A stretch of 64,000 bases of DNA, from positions 124,001-188,000 of the forward strand of contig CAVTHW010000006.1 in assembly GCA_963734625.1 (NCBI GenBank), written 5' to 3'. The stretch comes from CAVTHW01 sp963734625 (lineage in GTDB: Bacteria; Acidobacteriota; Terriglobia; Bryobacterales; Bryobacteraceae). The first letter of the stretch is position 1. Each line of letters opens with the position of its first letter. Shown here piece by piece: positions 42,184-50,706 of this stretch. The notes under the pieces were generated by a model. The model worked only from the letters and a program-made list of their open reading frames with translations. It had not been told where the DNA came from and ran no database searches. Both the position numbers and the translations under genes were made by a program.

Positions 42184-44049
42184 ATGCGCCGCCCGGGGAA
42201 AGAACTAGCTGGGTACGCCCTGTTGCTCGGCCTGTCCTTTCTGGCCGCGACGCTGGCGGGCTACACTCCATTCGGCAGGCAAATCGACTGCGCCGCCTAT
42301 GACTGGATGTTCCGCTTGCACCAGTCGGCGCCCTGGCAACCGGAATCCGCGGTGCTGGCCATCGACGACGATTCGCTGAAGGATCTCGGCGGCGTTCGGG
42401 GGCTGCGCGCACTAATGGCCGCCGCGCTCGAGCGGCTCTCGTCGGTCTCACCAAGGGCGGTTGTGGTCGACCTTACCCTGACCGATGTAGGAGATCCCCG
42501 CGAGGACGAACGATTGGAGGCCGCTATGCGCGCCACGCCGCACCTGGTGCTCGCCTCCGAAATGCTGCCGGGTGGGGAAGCCTGGCAGGATCCTCTGCCC
42601 CGCTTCCAGAAGTGGGCTGCCGCGATCGGGCACGTACACGCGGAGCCGGGCGAATATGACGGAGTGGCCCGGCAGGTTCCTCTGGAGAAAGTGACGGCGG
42701 ACCACCGCCGGCGCTGGGCGCTATCCCTGGAAGCGTTTCGCCTCAGCCGCGGCGTGGATCGCATTCTGGAGTCGCCAGGGGATCTTCAAGTGGGCAGTAT
42801 TCTCATTCCGGCCAAGCGCGCCGATGCGCGTGCCATCTATATCCGATTCCTCGCCGCCCGGCCTGACGGCTCTTCGGCGATCCCTCGGGTGTCGGTCAAA
42901 CGGCTTCTGGCGGAGCCGTCCGCGGCCGGGCAGCTTCAAGGGAAGGTAGTGTTCATCGGCGTCACCGCCGAATCCGCGGCCCGCGACCGGCTCATGACTC
43001 CGGTCAGCACCGCCCGTCCGATGCCCGGAGTCGAGATTCACGCCAACGCTTTCGAGACCCTGGCCCAGGGGCGTTTTCTAACTTCCGCAAGCGACCTGGA
43101 AGTGGCGGGCGTCGATGTCCTGATGGTTGCCCTGGCGGGTGCGATCTTCCTGCTGTTTTCGGGCTGGACCGCGTACGCTTTGGGCGGAGCGCTTCTGGCG
43201 GCGGGGTGCGCGCTGCCGTACCTGCTCTTCAATCGCGGAGTCGTGTTCCCGGTCACATCGCCGTCCGCTGCCGTCTGGTTGGCGGTGGCGGGCGCCGCCA
43301 GCTACCAGCACTTCGTCGCCCGCCGCCAGCTCCGGCGGGCCGAGGCCGAGAAGTCGCGCTATCAGCAGGCCGTGCAGTTTGTCACGCATGAGATGCGGAC
43401 CCCGTTAACCGCCATCCAGGGGTCCAGCGAGCTGATGAGCCGCTACGACCTCAGCGAGGAGAAGCGCAAGCAGATCACGAACCTGATCCATTCCGAATCA
43501 CAACGCCTGGCGCGCATGATCGAGACGTTTCTCAACGTCGAGCGGCTCACTGCGGGCCAGATGGAACTGAAACGCGAGCCGGTGCCGGCGGCCCCCCTGG
43601 CAATATCCTGTCTGGAACGGGCGCAGCCGCTGGCGGATCGCAAGCGGATACGGCTGCGGCGTGAGGCTCTGGAGGATGTCACCCTGGTGGGCGACCGGGA
43701 ACTGCTCGAATACGCCTTCTACAATCTGGTGACCAACGCTATCAAGTACTCGCCTCCGGAAACGGAGGTCAGTATCAGCGGCCATCGGGAGGGCGAGGAC
43801 TTTTGGCTCTCGGTGCGGGACCAGGGCATCGGGATGGACAAGAAAGAACTGGCGAACATCTTTCAGAAGTTTTACCGGACGCGCAAGGCAATCGCCTCGG
43901 GCGAGGCCGGAACCGGGATTGGCCTCTCGATCGTGGAGCAGATCGTCGCCCAGCACGGGGGCCGGATCGTGGCCACCAGCTCCCCGGGCAAGGGCTCTTG
44001 TTTTACCCTGGTATTTCCGGCCATGGCCGTGGCCGGCGCCGGGACATAA
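42184..44049 (+). CDS. CHASE2-domain sensor histidine kinase
   Basis: Membrane sensor of 621 residues. One N-terminal helix (about 10-25) and an extracytoplasmic CHASE2 domain (about 30-300, AYDWMFRLHQSAPWQ through GVTAESAARDRLMTPV) are followed by two or three helices (310-380). The HisKA box is HEMRTPLTAIQGSSELMSRY with the phospho-His near residue 402, and the HATPase has NLVTNAIKYSPPETEV, RDQGIGMDKKEL and GEAGTGIGLSIVEQIVAQHG. It is followed 2 bases later by its probable partner regulator. Confidence 0.94.
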   Translation: MRRPGKELAGYALLLGLSFLAATLAGYTPFGRQIDCAAYDWMFRLHQSAPWQPESAVLAIDDDSLKDLGGVRGLRALMAAALERLSSVSPRAVVVDLTLTDVGDPREDERLEAAMRATPHLVLASEMLPGGEAWQDPLPRFQKWAAAIGHVHAEPGEYDGVARQVPLEKVTADHRRRWALSLEAFRLSRGVDRILESPGDLQVGSILIPAKRADARAIYIRFLAARPDGSSAIPRVSVKRLLAEPSAAGQLQGKVVFIGVTAESAARDRLMTPVSTARPMPGVEIHANAFETLAQGRFLTSASDLEVAGVDVLMVALAGAIFLLFSGWTAYALGGALLAAGCALPYLLFNRGVVFPVTSPSAAVWLAVAGAASYQHFVARRQLRRAEAEKSRYQQAVQFVTHEMRTPLTAIQGSSELMSRYDLSEEKRKQITNLIHSESQRLARMIETFLNVERLTAGQMELKREPVPAAPLAISCLERAQPLADRKRIRLRREALEDVTLVGDRELLEYAFYNLVTNAIKYSPPETEVSISGHREGEDFWLSVRDQGIGMDKKELANIFQKFYRTRKAIASGEAGTGIGLSIVEQIVAQHGGRIVATSSPGKGSCFTLVFPAMAVAGAGT

Positions 44050-44051
44050 GA

Positions 44052-45380
44052 ATGCAACGCTTGCTCATAGTCGAAGACGACACCGGAGTCCGCACCACCG
44101 TTCAAACCTTCCTTGAACTGGAAGGCTACCAGGTGGACGCCGTGGGCTCCACGCATGAGGCCCTTCAGCACTTGAAACTGGCTTCGTACCCAATCGTCAT
44201 ATCCGACATCTATGTGGACGAGGGCACCGGACTCGACGTCCTGGCCGCGGCGCGGGAGCGCGAATCGAAGTGCGCGGTCATCCTCATGACCGCCCGCGGC
44301 ACCATCGAAACGGTCATGGCGGCTACCCGGGGGGGCGCCTTCGACTACATCGCCAAGCCCTTCGATCTGGATACGCTTCTGGAGGTTGTAAAGCGCGCCG
44401 AGCAGAGCCTCTCGGGCCTGGAGCCGGACGACGAGGTGGGCATCGAGGATCTGCCCGAATCCGAAATGATCGGGAGCTCGCCGCAGATCGTGAGCATCTA
44501 CAAGATCGTCTCCCGCGTGGCCCCCACCGACGCCACTGTTCTGTTGGAGGGAGAGACCGGCACCGGCAAGGAGCTCATCGCGCGCATGATCCACGCCAAC
44601 AGTTCGCGCGCCGATCACCCATTTCTGCCGGTGGATTGTGCGTCGATTGCGCCCAACCTTCTGGAGAGCGAACTGTTCGGCGCCATGCGGGGAGCATACA
44701 CCGGGGCCGATCGGGACCGGATGGGCGTGTTTGAGGCCGCCAATCGCGGCACCGTGTTCCTGGATGAAATCGGGGACATCGAGGTCAATTTCCAGCTCGT
44801 GCTCCTGCGCTTCCTGCAGGACCACGAGATACGGCCGCTCGGAGCCTCGCGGTCCAAGCCGGTCGATGTGCGCGTCATCGCCGCCACCAACCGCGAACTG
44901 CAAAAGATGGTGGAGCAGGGCCGGTTCCGCGAGGATCTGTGGTACCGCGTCAACGTCGTCCGGATCCTGGCGCCGCCGCTTAGGGAGCGGACCGGGGATG
45001 TGCCGCTTCTGGCGCACCATTTCGTCAGGAAATACAACCAGCTCTACAGTCAGCGGGCGCGCCTGACCGAGTCCGGCCTCAGGGCGATGCAGGAATACAC
45101 TTGGCCCGGCAATGTCCGCCAGCTCCAGCACATGCTGGAGCGGCTGACCATCCTGGCCCCCAACTGCCGCATCGACGAGGCGGCCGTGCGCGAGGCCATC
45201 GCCGCCACTGAGCCCCGCGAGCGCGCCGGAGAGACTCTCGCCGACACTGAAATGGACCAGATCCAAAAGGTGCTGGCGGCCACCGGAGGCAACAAAACCC
45301 GAGCGGCGCGAATCCTGGGGATCGAGCGCAAGACCCTGTACCGGAAACTCGAAAGGTCCGGCCCGGCCGAAGCGGACTAG
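44052..45380 (+). CDS. Sigma-54-dependent response regulator (NtrC family)
   Basis: A protein of 442 residues. ATG 44052 starts the receiver domain (MQRLLIVEDDTGVRTTVQTF), 2 bases after the kinase stop; the frame is open further upstream without meaning. The phospho-acceptor Asp is in VISDIYVDEGTG near residue 54. The AAA+ domain (about 145-370) has GETGTGKELIARMIHANSSR (Walker A) and RGTVFLDEIGDIE (Walker B). The sigma-54 contact loop reads GAYTGA, a variant of GAFTGA. A Fis-type HTH ends the protein (GNKTRAARILGIERKTLYRK). Confidence 0.94.
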   Translation: MQRLLIVEDDTGVRTTVQTFLELEGYQVDAVGSTHEALQHLKLASYPIVISDIYVDEGTGLDVLAAARERESKCAVILMTARGTIETVMAATRGGAFDYIAKPFDLDTLLEVVKRAEQSLSGLEPDDEVGIEDLPESEMIGSSPQIVSIYKIVSRVAPTDATVLLEGETGTGKELIARMIHANSSRADHPFLPVDCASIAPNLLESELFGAMRGAYTGADRDRMGVFEAANRGTVFLDEIGDIEVNFQLVLLRFLQDHEIRPLGASRSKPVDVRVIAATNRELQKMVEQGRFREDLWYRVNVVRILAPPLRERTGDVPLLAHHFVRKYNQLYSQRARLTESGLRAMQEYTWPGNVRQLQHMLERLTILAPNCRIDEAAVREAIAATEPRERAGETLADTEMDQIQKVLAATGGNKTRAARILGIERKTLYRKLERSGPAEAD

Positions 45381-45401
45381 CCTGAAGTTCCAGTCCGTGA
45401 G

Positions 45402-45499
45402 CGTGCCCGTGGGGTCAGGCTTTCAGCCTGCCGCCGGGCTTCTGCCCGGCGTCTCGCTGAAAGCCTGACTCAATCTGGGCAATCTGTCTTTGCGTACAC
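45402..45499 (+). repeat. REP-like hairpin repeat, copy 2
   Basis: GTCAGGCTTTCAG (45414-45426) pairs perfectly with CTGAAAGCCTGAC (45457-45469), enclosing CGCCGGGC/GCCCGGCG. The remaining block ends with TGTCTTTGCGTACAC, the reverse complement of the start of 27249-27387. It lies 21 bases after the regulator stop, so it may work as a terminator between the two-component genes and hutI. Confidence 0.8.
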
Positions 45500-45624
45500 A
45501 TACGCTCGGTTCTATACCCTTTTGATGTTGAATCACGTCGGCGTCCACTTTTGTGTCGCACACCCAATGCCGCTCTCGCAGTGGATGCGGAGCTCACGGC
45601 TGCGGTAAAATTCGCGGACTGGGG

Positions 45625-46905
45625 ATGAACAGACCGATTCTGATTCGCGGCGCAAGGCAGTTGGTCACCCTGCGCGGGCCGGCGGCGCCCAGGCGCGGCG
45701 CGGCCCTCAATGAGCTTGGCATCATTCCCAACGGCGCGATCCTGATTCGCGACGGCCGGATCGCCGAAGTCGGCCAGGGCCGCCGCGTGGAGAATCTGGC
45801 TCTGTCCAGGGACGCAATCGAGATCGACGCCGCCGGCCGCGTCATCCTGCCCGGCTTCGTGGACAGTCACACCCACCTTATCGGCGGCCCGCCACGCTTG
45901 GACGATTTCGAGATGCGAATCGCCGGCCACGATTCGCGCCAGATCGCAGAGGCTGGAAGAGGCGTCCTTTCCAGCGTGAAAGCCGTACGCGCAGCCCCCT
46001 CGCGCTCGCTGGAGAGCCACGCGCGGCTTTGCTCGGAACAGTTCGTCCGTCACGGCTCCACAACTCTGGAGGCCAAGTCCGGCTACGGCCTGGACCATAC
46101 GGGCGAGCTGAAGGTCTTGCGCGTGCTGGCCAGGCTGAAGCGGTTTCCCCTGGACGTCGTCCCCACCTATCTGGGAGCCTACGCCGTGCCGCCGGAGTAC
46201 GAGGGACGGGCCCGCGAGTACATCGATTGGGTCATCGCCGAAATGCTGCCCATGATCCGCCGCCGCAAACTCGCCCGCTTCGTTGATGTCAACTGCGAAC
46301 GTGATGCGTTCCGGTTCGACGACTCGCGGCGCTACCTGGAGGCCGCCCGCTCCCTGGGCTTCGCCCTGAAGATCCACGCCGAGCGGCTCTCCCACTCCGG
46401 CGGAGTGCGCCTGGCCGTGGAGTTGGGGGCGGTCAGCGCGGACCACCTTGAGCACGCCGGCCCCGACGACATCGCCGTTCTCGCGCAGTCCTCCACCATC
46501 GCCACGCTGCTGCCCGGCGCGGTTTTTCATGCGGGCTCGAACCGCTACGCCCCCGCCCGCTCGCTGATCGACAATGGCGCCGCCGTGGCGCTCGCCACGG
46601 ATTTCAATACCGGCGTCAGCCCCACCTGTAATATGCCGATGATCCTGTCGCTCGCCTGTGCCTGCATGCGCATGACGCCGGCCGAGGCGATTTCCGCCGC
46701 CACCATCAACGGCGCCTGCGCCCTTGGGTGCGCCGATCGTGCCGGCTCCATCGAAGCCGGCAAAGACGCGGATCTGGTCATGTTCGACGCCTCCGACTAC
46801 CGCGAGATACCCTATCGTTTTGGAGTGAATCTGGTGGCCATGACCATGAAGCGAGGCGTCGTCCTCTACCAGCGCGGGGAGGTTTCGTGCCCGGCGAAAT
46901 TGTAG
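45625..46905 (+). CDS. hutI: Imidazolonepropionase
   Basis: Opens the imidazolone ring in histidine degradation to give formiminoglutamate. ATG 45625 (MNRPILIRGARQLVTLRGPA) is chosen over the longer frame from 45553. It has 426 residues of the amidohydrolase superfamily: GFVDSHTHLIGG gives the first metal His pair, KSGYGLDHTGELKVLRVLAR is near residue 160, KIHAERLSHSGG is near residue 250, and ALATDFNTGVSPTCNMPMIL carries the late metal Asp. It overlaps the following gene by 19 bases. Confidence 0.95.
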   Translation: MNRPILIRGARQLVTLRGPAAPRRGAALNELGIIPNGAILIRDGRIAEVGQGRRVENLALSRDAIEIDAAGRVILPGFVDSHTHLIGGPPRLDDFEMRIAGHDSRQIAEAGRGVLSSVKAVRAAPSRSLESHARLCSEQFVRHGSTTLEAKSGYGLDHTGELKVLRVLARLKRFPLDVVPTYLGAYAVPPEYEGRAREYIDWVIAEMLPMIRRRKLARFVDVNCERDAFRFDDSRRYLEAARSLGFALKIHAERLSHSGGVRLAVELGAVSADHLEHAGPDDIAVLAQSSTIATLLPGAVFHAGSNRYAPARSLIDNGAAVALATDFNTGVSPTCNMPMILSLACACMRMTPAEAISAATINGACALGCADRAGSIEAGKDADLVMFDASDYREIPYRFGVNLVAMTMKRGVVLYQRGEVSCPAKL

Positions 46906-47822
46906 AGTGCGTCCCCAACTTTTCCGAGGGCCGCGATGCCGCTAAGTTGAATGCGATTGTCGCCGCGATCCGTTCCGTTCCGGGCGTCGTGCTGCTCGGC
47001 CGCGAAATGGACGCCGATCACAACCGCTCCGTCATCACCTTCGCTGGTCCGCCCCAGGCCGTGGCCGAAGCCGCTCTGTGCGGCGTCGAGCGGGCCGTCG
47101 CGCTTATCGATTTGAATCGTCACACCGGCGTGCATCCCCGCATCGGCGCCGCCGACGTAGTGCCCTTCGTTCCCGTCGAAGGCGTCGCAATCGAGGACTG
47201 CGCGCGCCTCGCCCATTGGGCTGGAGCTGAAATCTGGCGACGCTTCGGTGTTCCGGTCTACTTCTATGCAGCCGCCGCCCTCCGCCCTGAGCGGGTCAAT
47301 CTTGAGCACGTCCGCCGCGGACGCTTCGAGGGCCTGAGAGAGGAGATACTAGTCAATCCAGACCGCCTGCCCGATGTCGGTGAAGCCCGTCTGCATCCCA
47401 CCGCCGGCGCCTCTGCCGTGGGCGCGCGCAAGTTTCTCATCGCTTACAACATCAACCTCTCGACGCCGGACGTTCAGATCGCCCGGCGCATCGCCCGAAA
47501 GATTCGGACCTCCTCCGGAGGGTTTCCCTCGGTCAAGGCCATGGGCGTGCTCCTGGCTTCACGCGGCCTCGCCCAGGTTTCGATGAACCTCACCGACTTC
47601 GAACAAACGCCCGTCCGCGTGGTCTTCGACGCCGTGTGCGCCGAAGCCGCGCGCGAAGGAGTGGCGATCGCCTCGAGCGAAATCGTCGGCCTCGTCCCCC
47701 GCAAAGCAATCGAGCCGGCCGACGTCTCCTACCTCAAGATCGAGAACTTCCACCCCGGCCTGATCCTGGAGAACCACCTGGTGCAAACCGAAGCTGACCC
47801 GGATATTTCACCAGACCTGTAG
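46887..47822 (+). CDS. Glutamate formimidoyltransferase
   Basis: Transfers the formimino group of formiminoglutamate to tetrahydrofolate, the step after HutI in one histidine route. GTG 46887 gives VPGEIVECVPNFSEGRDAAK, the conserved start, with GGGGAGG upstream inside hutI. About 311 residues, the size of the single-domain form (FtcD N-terminal part without the cyclodeaminase). Motifs include DADHNRSVITFAGPP, NRHTGVHPRIGAADVVPFVP and ARKFLIAYNINLSTPD. hutH and hutU are not in the window. Confidence 0.93.
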   Translation: MPGEIVECVPNFSEGRDAAKLNAIVAAIRSVPGVVLLGREMDADHNRSVITFAGPPQAVAEAALCGVERAVALIDLNRHTGVHPRIGAADVVPFVPVEGVAIEDCARLAHWAGAEIWRRFGVPVYFYAAAALRPERVNLEHVRRGRFEGLREEILVNPDRLPDVGEARLHPTAGASAVGARKFLIAYNINLSTPDVQIARRIARKIRTSSGGFPSVKAMGVLLASRGLAQVSMNLTDFEQTPVRVVFDAVCAEAAREGVAIASSEIVGLVPRKAIEPADVSYLKIENFHPGLILENHLVQTEADPDISPDL

Positions 47823-47892
47823 CAAGAAGCCGCTTCTCATGGCATAACTGAGTTTCCAGACAGCAGTTAACGCCAAGGAGAAAGCGGCTTTC

Positions 47893-48305
47893 GTGGGGTT
47901 CCTGCGGCGGCTGGCCGGCTGCTTCACCGATTTCCGCTCACCGTGGTTGACGCAGCCGTGCTGGCGGGCAAGCGTGAACCGGATCAGCCCCTGGCCGGCA
48001 AGAGCACCCTGTGCCGGCTGGAGCGGACGCCGGCCAAGGGCGCCGAGGCCATCGATCAACTGCTGGCGGTGCGGCTTCGCCAAGCCAATCAAGACGCCAG
48101 TGCCGGGAGTCTGCCGGAACTCCAGCGGATCGTGGCGCGCCTGCGCACCCGCCGGCCGAAGCTGAAGATCACCTTGCGGGGGGATTTCGGATTCTGCCGG
48201 GAGGAACTGATGCGGTGGTGTGAAGAAAACCAGGTGGATCGGTGGCCCAATCCGCTTTACGGCGCGGCGGCGGTGGTGTGCATGTCCAGTGGCTACCCCT
48301 GCTGA
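47893..48305 (+). pseudogene. IS1380-type transposase relic
   Basis: The frame from 47943 reads LAGKSTLCRLERTPAKGAEA, then KLKITLRGDFGFCREELMRW followed by CEENQVDR. This matches the middle of IS1380-family DDE transposases (GKSTLNRLE; LRxDSGFxREELMxWCE), with the catalytic Asp-x-Gly region kept. The N- and C-terminal thirds are missing or out of frame, so the copy is dead. It lies just after the histidine-degradation genes; 48306-48439 shows nothing else. Confidence 0.65.
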
Positions 48306-48439
48306 GCGCCCACGTCCTCACTGAAAACACAGGCCTTCCGGATCATCGTACCCCGGTCGCGCCTCCACTCCGCCTCAACCTGGAGGTCGCTAGAGCCCAG
48401 GCCGCCACGCCAATCTGCCTTCGGTGTGAAACATCCGGG

Positions 48440-49750
48440 CTAGTCCCCGAAGATCTTCAGGTCGAACGCTTCCCCCATCAGCTTGTAGCCGGCGTCGCCG
48501 GGATGCAGCATGTCGGGAGAATCGGCTTCGGGGCGGAAGCGCTGGGGGTCTTTGGGATCTCTGGTGGCGGCGTCGAAATCGACGACCGCGTCGAAGGCGC
48601 CGCTGGTCCGGATCCACTGATTTGCCGCTTGCCGTATGGCTTCTCCGGCTTCGGTGAATACGTTCGATCCGCCGTAGGGTGTAAGGGTGCAACCGATCAC
48701 CTTGACCCCGTATAGGTGAGCCGTCTCGATCACCTGGCGGTAGGCGGCGATCAGGTCTTCGGCCGTCATGGTGACAGTTCCCTGGGGAGACCTGGTGGCG
48801 GCGGTGATGTCGTTGATGCCCTCCAGCAGCGAAATCCACTTGACGCCGGGCACGCTCAACGCGTGCGGCAGCAGGCGCACCAGACCCCCGCCGTTGTCGC
48901 CGAGAATGCGATTCCCGGCGATGCCGGCATTCACCACCCCTACCTGAGCCGTAGGCGCATTGGCCTGCAACCTGGCCGCCAGAATTGCCGGCCACATGGC
49001 GTTGGTGTCGGGCGTGGATTGATCTCCATCCGTGATCGAATCGCCGAATGTAACCAGCGTGCCGGCAGTCGCCGGGGCCATGACATCCACGCCTGCCAGC
49101 CAGTAGTATGACTGGGTCGTGGCGGCGGCATCGGCGATCTGCGCCGCGCCGCTAAAATCACCCTCGCCCGAAACGTAGGTCATACGCAAGCCGAAAGTGT
49201 GGCTGGTGGGCGCGCCGGTATCGCCGGGCAGATACAGACTCACCGCCAGGTCCGACAGTGGCGCGACGTTCAGGCTTACCGGATCGCTTACCAGCGTCTG
49301 TCCTGCGTAGAGAATCGCGGAGGGCCGGCCGCTGAACGTCAAGACCCGATCCGTTCCCGGTCGTATGGCGGACTCCGTGCCGCGCAGCGCCAGATGCGCG
49401 GCCCCCACCGTGAGCGCAGCGCCGCCGAATGCGTTCGAGAGGCGGATGCGAACGCTCTGGCCGCCGATGCTGGCCCGAACGATCATCCGCACCGTCTGAT
49501 TCTTCAGCCCCGCGAGGCCCGGCGGAATGCCGAAGCGCCGTTGCGGCCCGCTGACTGCCGGCTTGGCTGCCTGCGGCGCAAGGCCAGGTCTAGCCACTGC
49601 GACCGGCCCCCGCGCCCCAGCGGCGCCGCGGAATAACTGCTGGGCCGTGCCCCAAGTCGCAACCCAATGCGGCGCTGCCGCGGACGCCGCGGATAGCCCC
49701 AGGCTCAACGCCAGCGCACATACCACGACCTTCTTCGACAGAATTCTCAT
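48440..49750 (-). CDS. Secreted SGNH/GDSL hydrolase
   Basis: A protein of 436 residues with a Sec signal (VVCALALSLGLSAASA). An N-terminal beta domain (about 30-230) precedes an SGNH esterase domain: block I TLVTFGDSITDGDQSTPD near residue 240 with the nucleophile Ser, block II around NAGIAGNRILGDNGG, block III LEGINDITAA, and block V DSPDMLHPGDAGYKLMGEAF with the Asp-His pair. Probable carbohydrate esterase or lipase outside the cytoplasm. It is the last gene of a minus-strand run with an esterase and the M1-like gene. Confidence 0.9.
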   Translation of the reverse strand: MRILSKKVVVCALALSLGLSAASAAAPHWVATWGTAQQLFRGAAGARGPVAVARPGLAPQAAKPAVSGPQRRFGIPPGLAGLKNQTVRMIVRASIGGQSVRIRLSNAFGGAALTVGAAHLALRGTESAIRPGTDRVLTFSGRPSAILYAGQTLVSDPVSLNVAPLSDLAVSLYLPGDTGAPTSHTFGLRMTYVSGEGDFSGAAQIADAAATTQSYYWLAGVDVMAPATAGTLVTFGDSITDGDQSTPDTNAMWPAILAARLQANAPTAQVGVVNAGIAGNRILGDNGGGLVRLLPHALSVPGVKWISLLEGINDITAATRSPQGTVTMTAEDLIAAYRQVIETAHLYGVKVIGCTLTPYGGSNVFTEAGEAIRQAANQWIRTSGAFDAVVDFDAATRDPKDPQRFRPEADSPDMLHPGDAGYKLMGEAFDLKIFGD

Positions 49751-49763
49751 CTTAGCCTCGGGC

Positions 49764-50684
49764 TTATCCCCTGCCCCTGGAGGCCGGCTGAGCGACCGGC
49801 GTCAGCAGCCCGCGCGCTCTGAGCCAGTTGGAGAGCAGCGTCGGCCACATCGACAACGACGGGTCCCATAGGCCCATCCCCGAGCCGTGCGGCCCGCTCT
49901 CGAAGAGATGCATTTCCGCCGCCACCTTCGCCTTTCGCAGCGCCAGGTAGAATCGCACGCTGTTCTCGACGGGCACCCCGGCATCGTTGGAGGTGTGGTA
50001 GATGAACGTGGGCGGCGTCTGCGCCGTCACTTGCAGCTCGGCTGAAAGCTCCTGGATCAGCTTGGGGTCAGGATTATCGCCCAGCAGGTTACGGACCGAG
50101 CCGGCGTGCGTGATGGACGGGTCGAACGAGATGACTGGATAGCCGAGGATCAGAAAATCCGGCCGGCTGCTGGCGCGGTCCACCGGATCGGCCGCATCCG
50201 CGTTGCCGGCGTCGAAGTGGGTCCCGGCCGTGGCCGTCAGGTGACCTCCGGCCGAGAAACCCATCATTCCGATGCGGTCGGGCTGAATGTTGAATTCCGC
50301 CGCGCGGGCGCGCACTATGCGGATCGCCCGCTGCGCGTCTCCCAATTCGATGGGGTGATGATAGCGCGGTCCCAGCCGGTACTTGAGGACGAAGGCGGTG
50401 ACGCCCATGGCGTTGAACCAGTTCGCCTCCTGCACTCCCTCATGCGCCGTGGCCAGCCCGCTATACCCGCCTCCCGGAGCGATTATGACCGCCGTGCCGG
50501 TGTTGCGCGCCCCACCCGATGGACGGTAGGCCGTGATCGTCGGCCGGTCGGAGTCCACCTCCCCAAGCGCGCCGGGAGCGGCGTTCTCCCACAATGGAAT
50601 CACTCGCGGAGACCCCGGTGGCAGCGTCTGCGCCGCGGCGCCGGACCAGCCGGCTATCAACAGCCAAATGGCGAATTTTCTCAT
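49764..50684 (-). CDS. Secreted alpha/beta hydrolase (esterase/acetylxylan esterase-like)
   Basis: About 306 residues from ATG 50684, which gives a Sec signal (MRKFAIWLLIAGWSGAAAQT); the open frame to 50774 is not used. The oxyanion region is IIAPGGGYSGLATAHEGVQE and the nucleophile elbow GMMGFSAGGHLTATAGTHF; the late His is in FESGPHGSGMG. This is the exported BD-FAE/axeA-like esterase group, often deacetylating plant glycans. It ends 13 bases before the SGNH gene begins. Confidence 0.88.
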   Translation of the reverse strand: MRKFAIWLLIAGWSGAAAQTLPPGSPRVIPLWENAAPGALGEVDSDRPTITAYRPSGGARNTGTAVIIAPGGGYSGLATAHEGVQEANWFNAMGVTAFVLKYRLGPRYHHPIELGDAQRAIRIVRARAAEFNIQPDRIGMMGFSAGGHLTATAGTHFDAGNADAADPVDRASSRPDFLILGYPVISFDPSITHAGSVRNLLGDNPDPKLIQELSAELQVTAQTPPTFIYHTSNDAGVPVENSVRFYLALRKAKVAAEMHLFESGPHGSGMGLWDPSLSMWPTLLSNWLRARGLLTPVAQPASRGRG

Positions 50685-50706
50685 GATATGAACTCGACCT
50701 GTCTCT

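Noticed and set aside
45553..45624. Longer hutI start
   Set aside because: The 24 added residues (Cys/Arg/Gly-rich) have no counterpart in imidazolonepropionases; ATG 45625 gives the normal N terminus.
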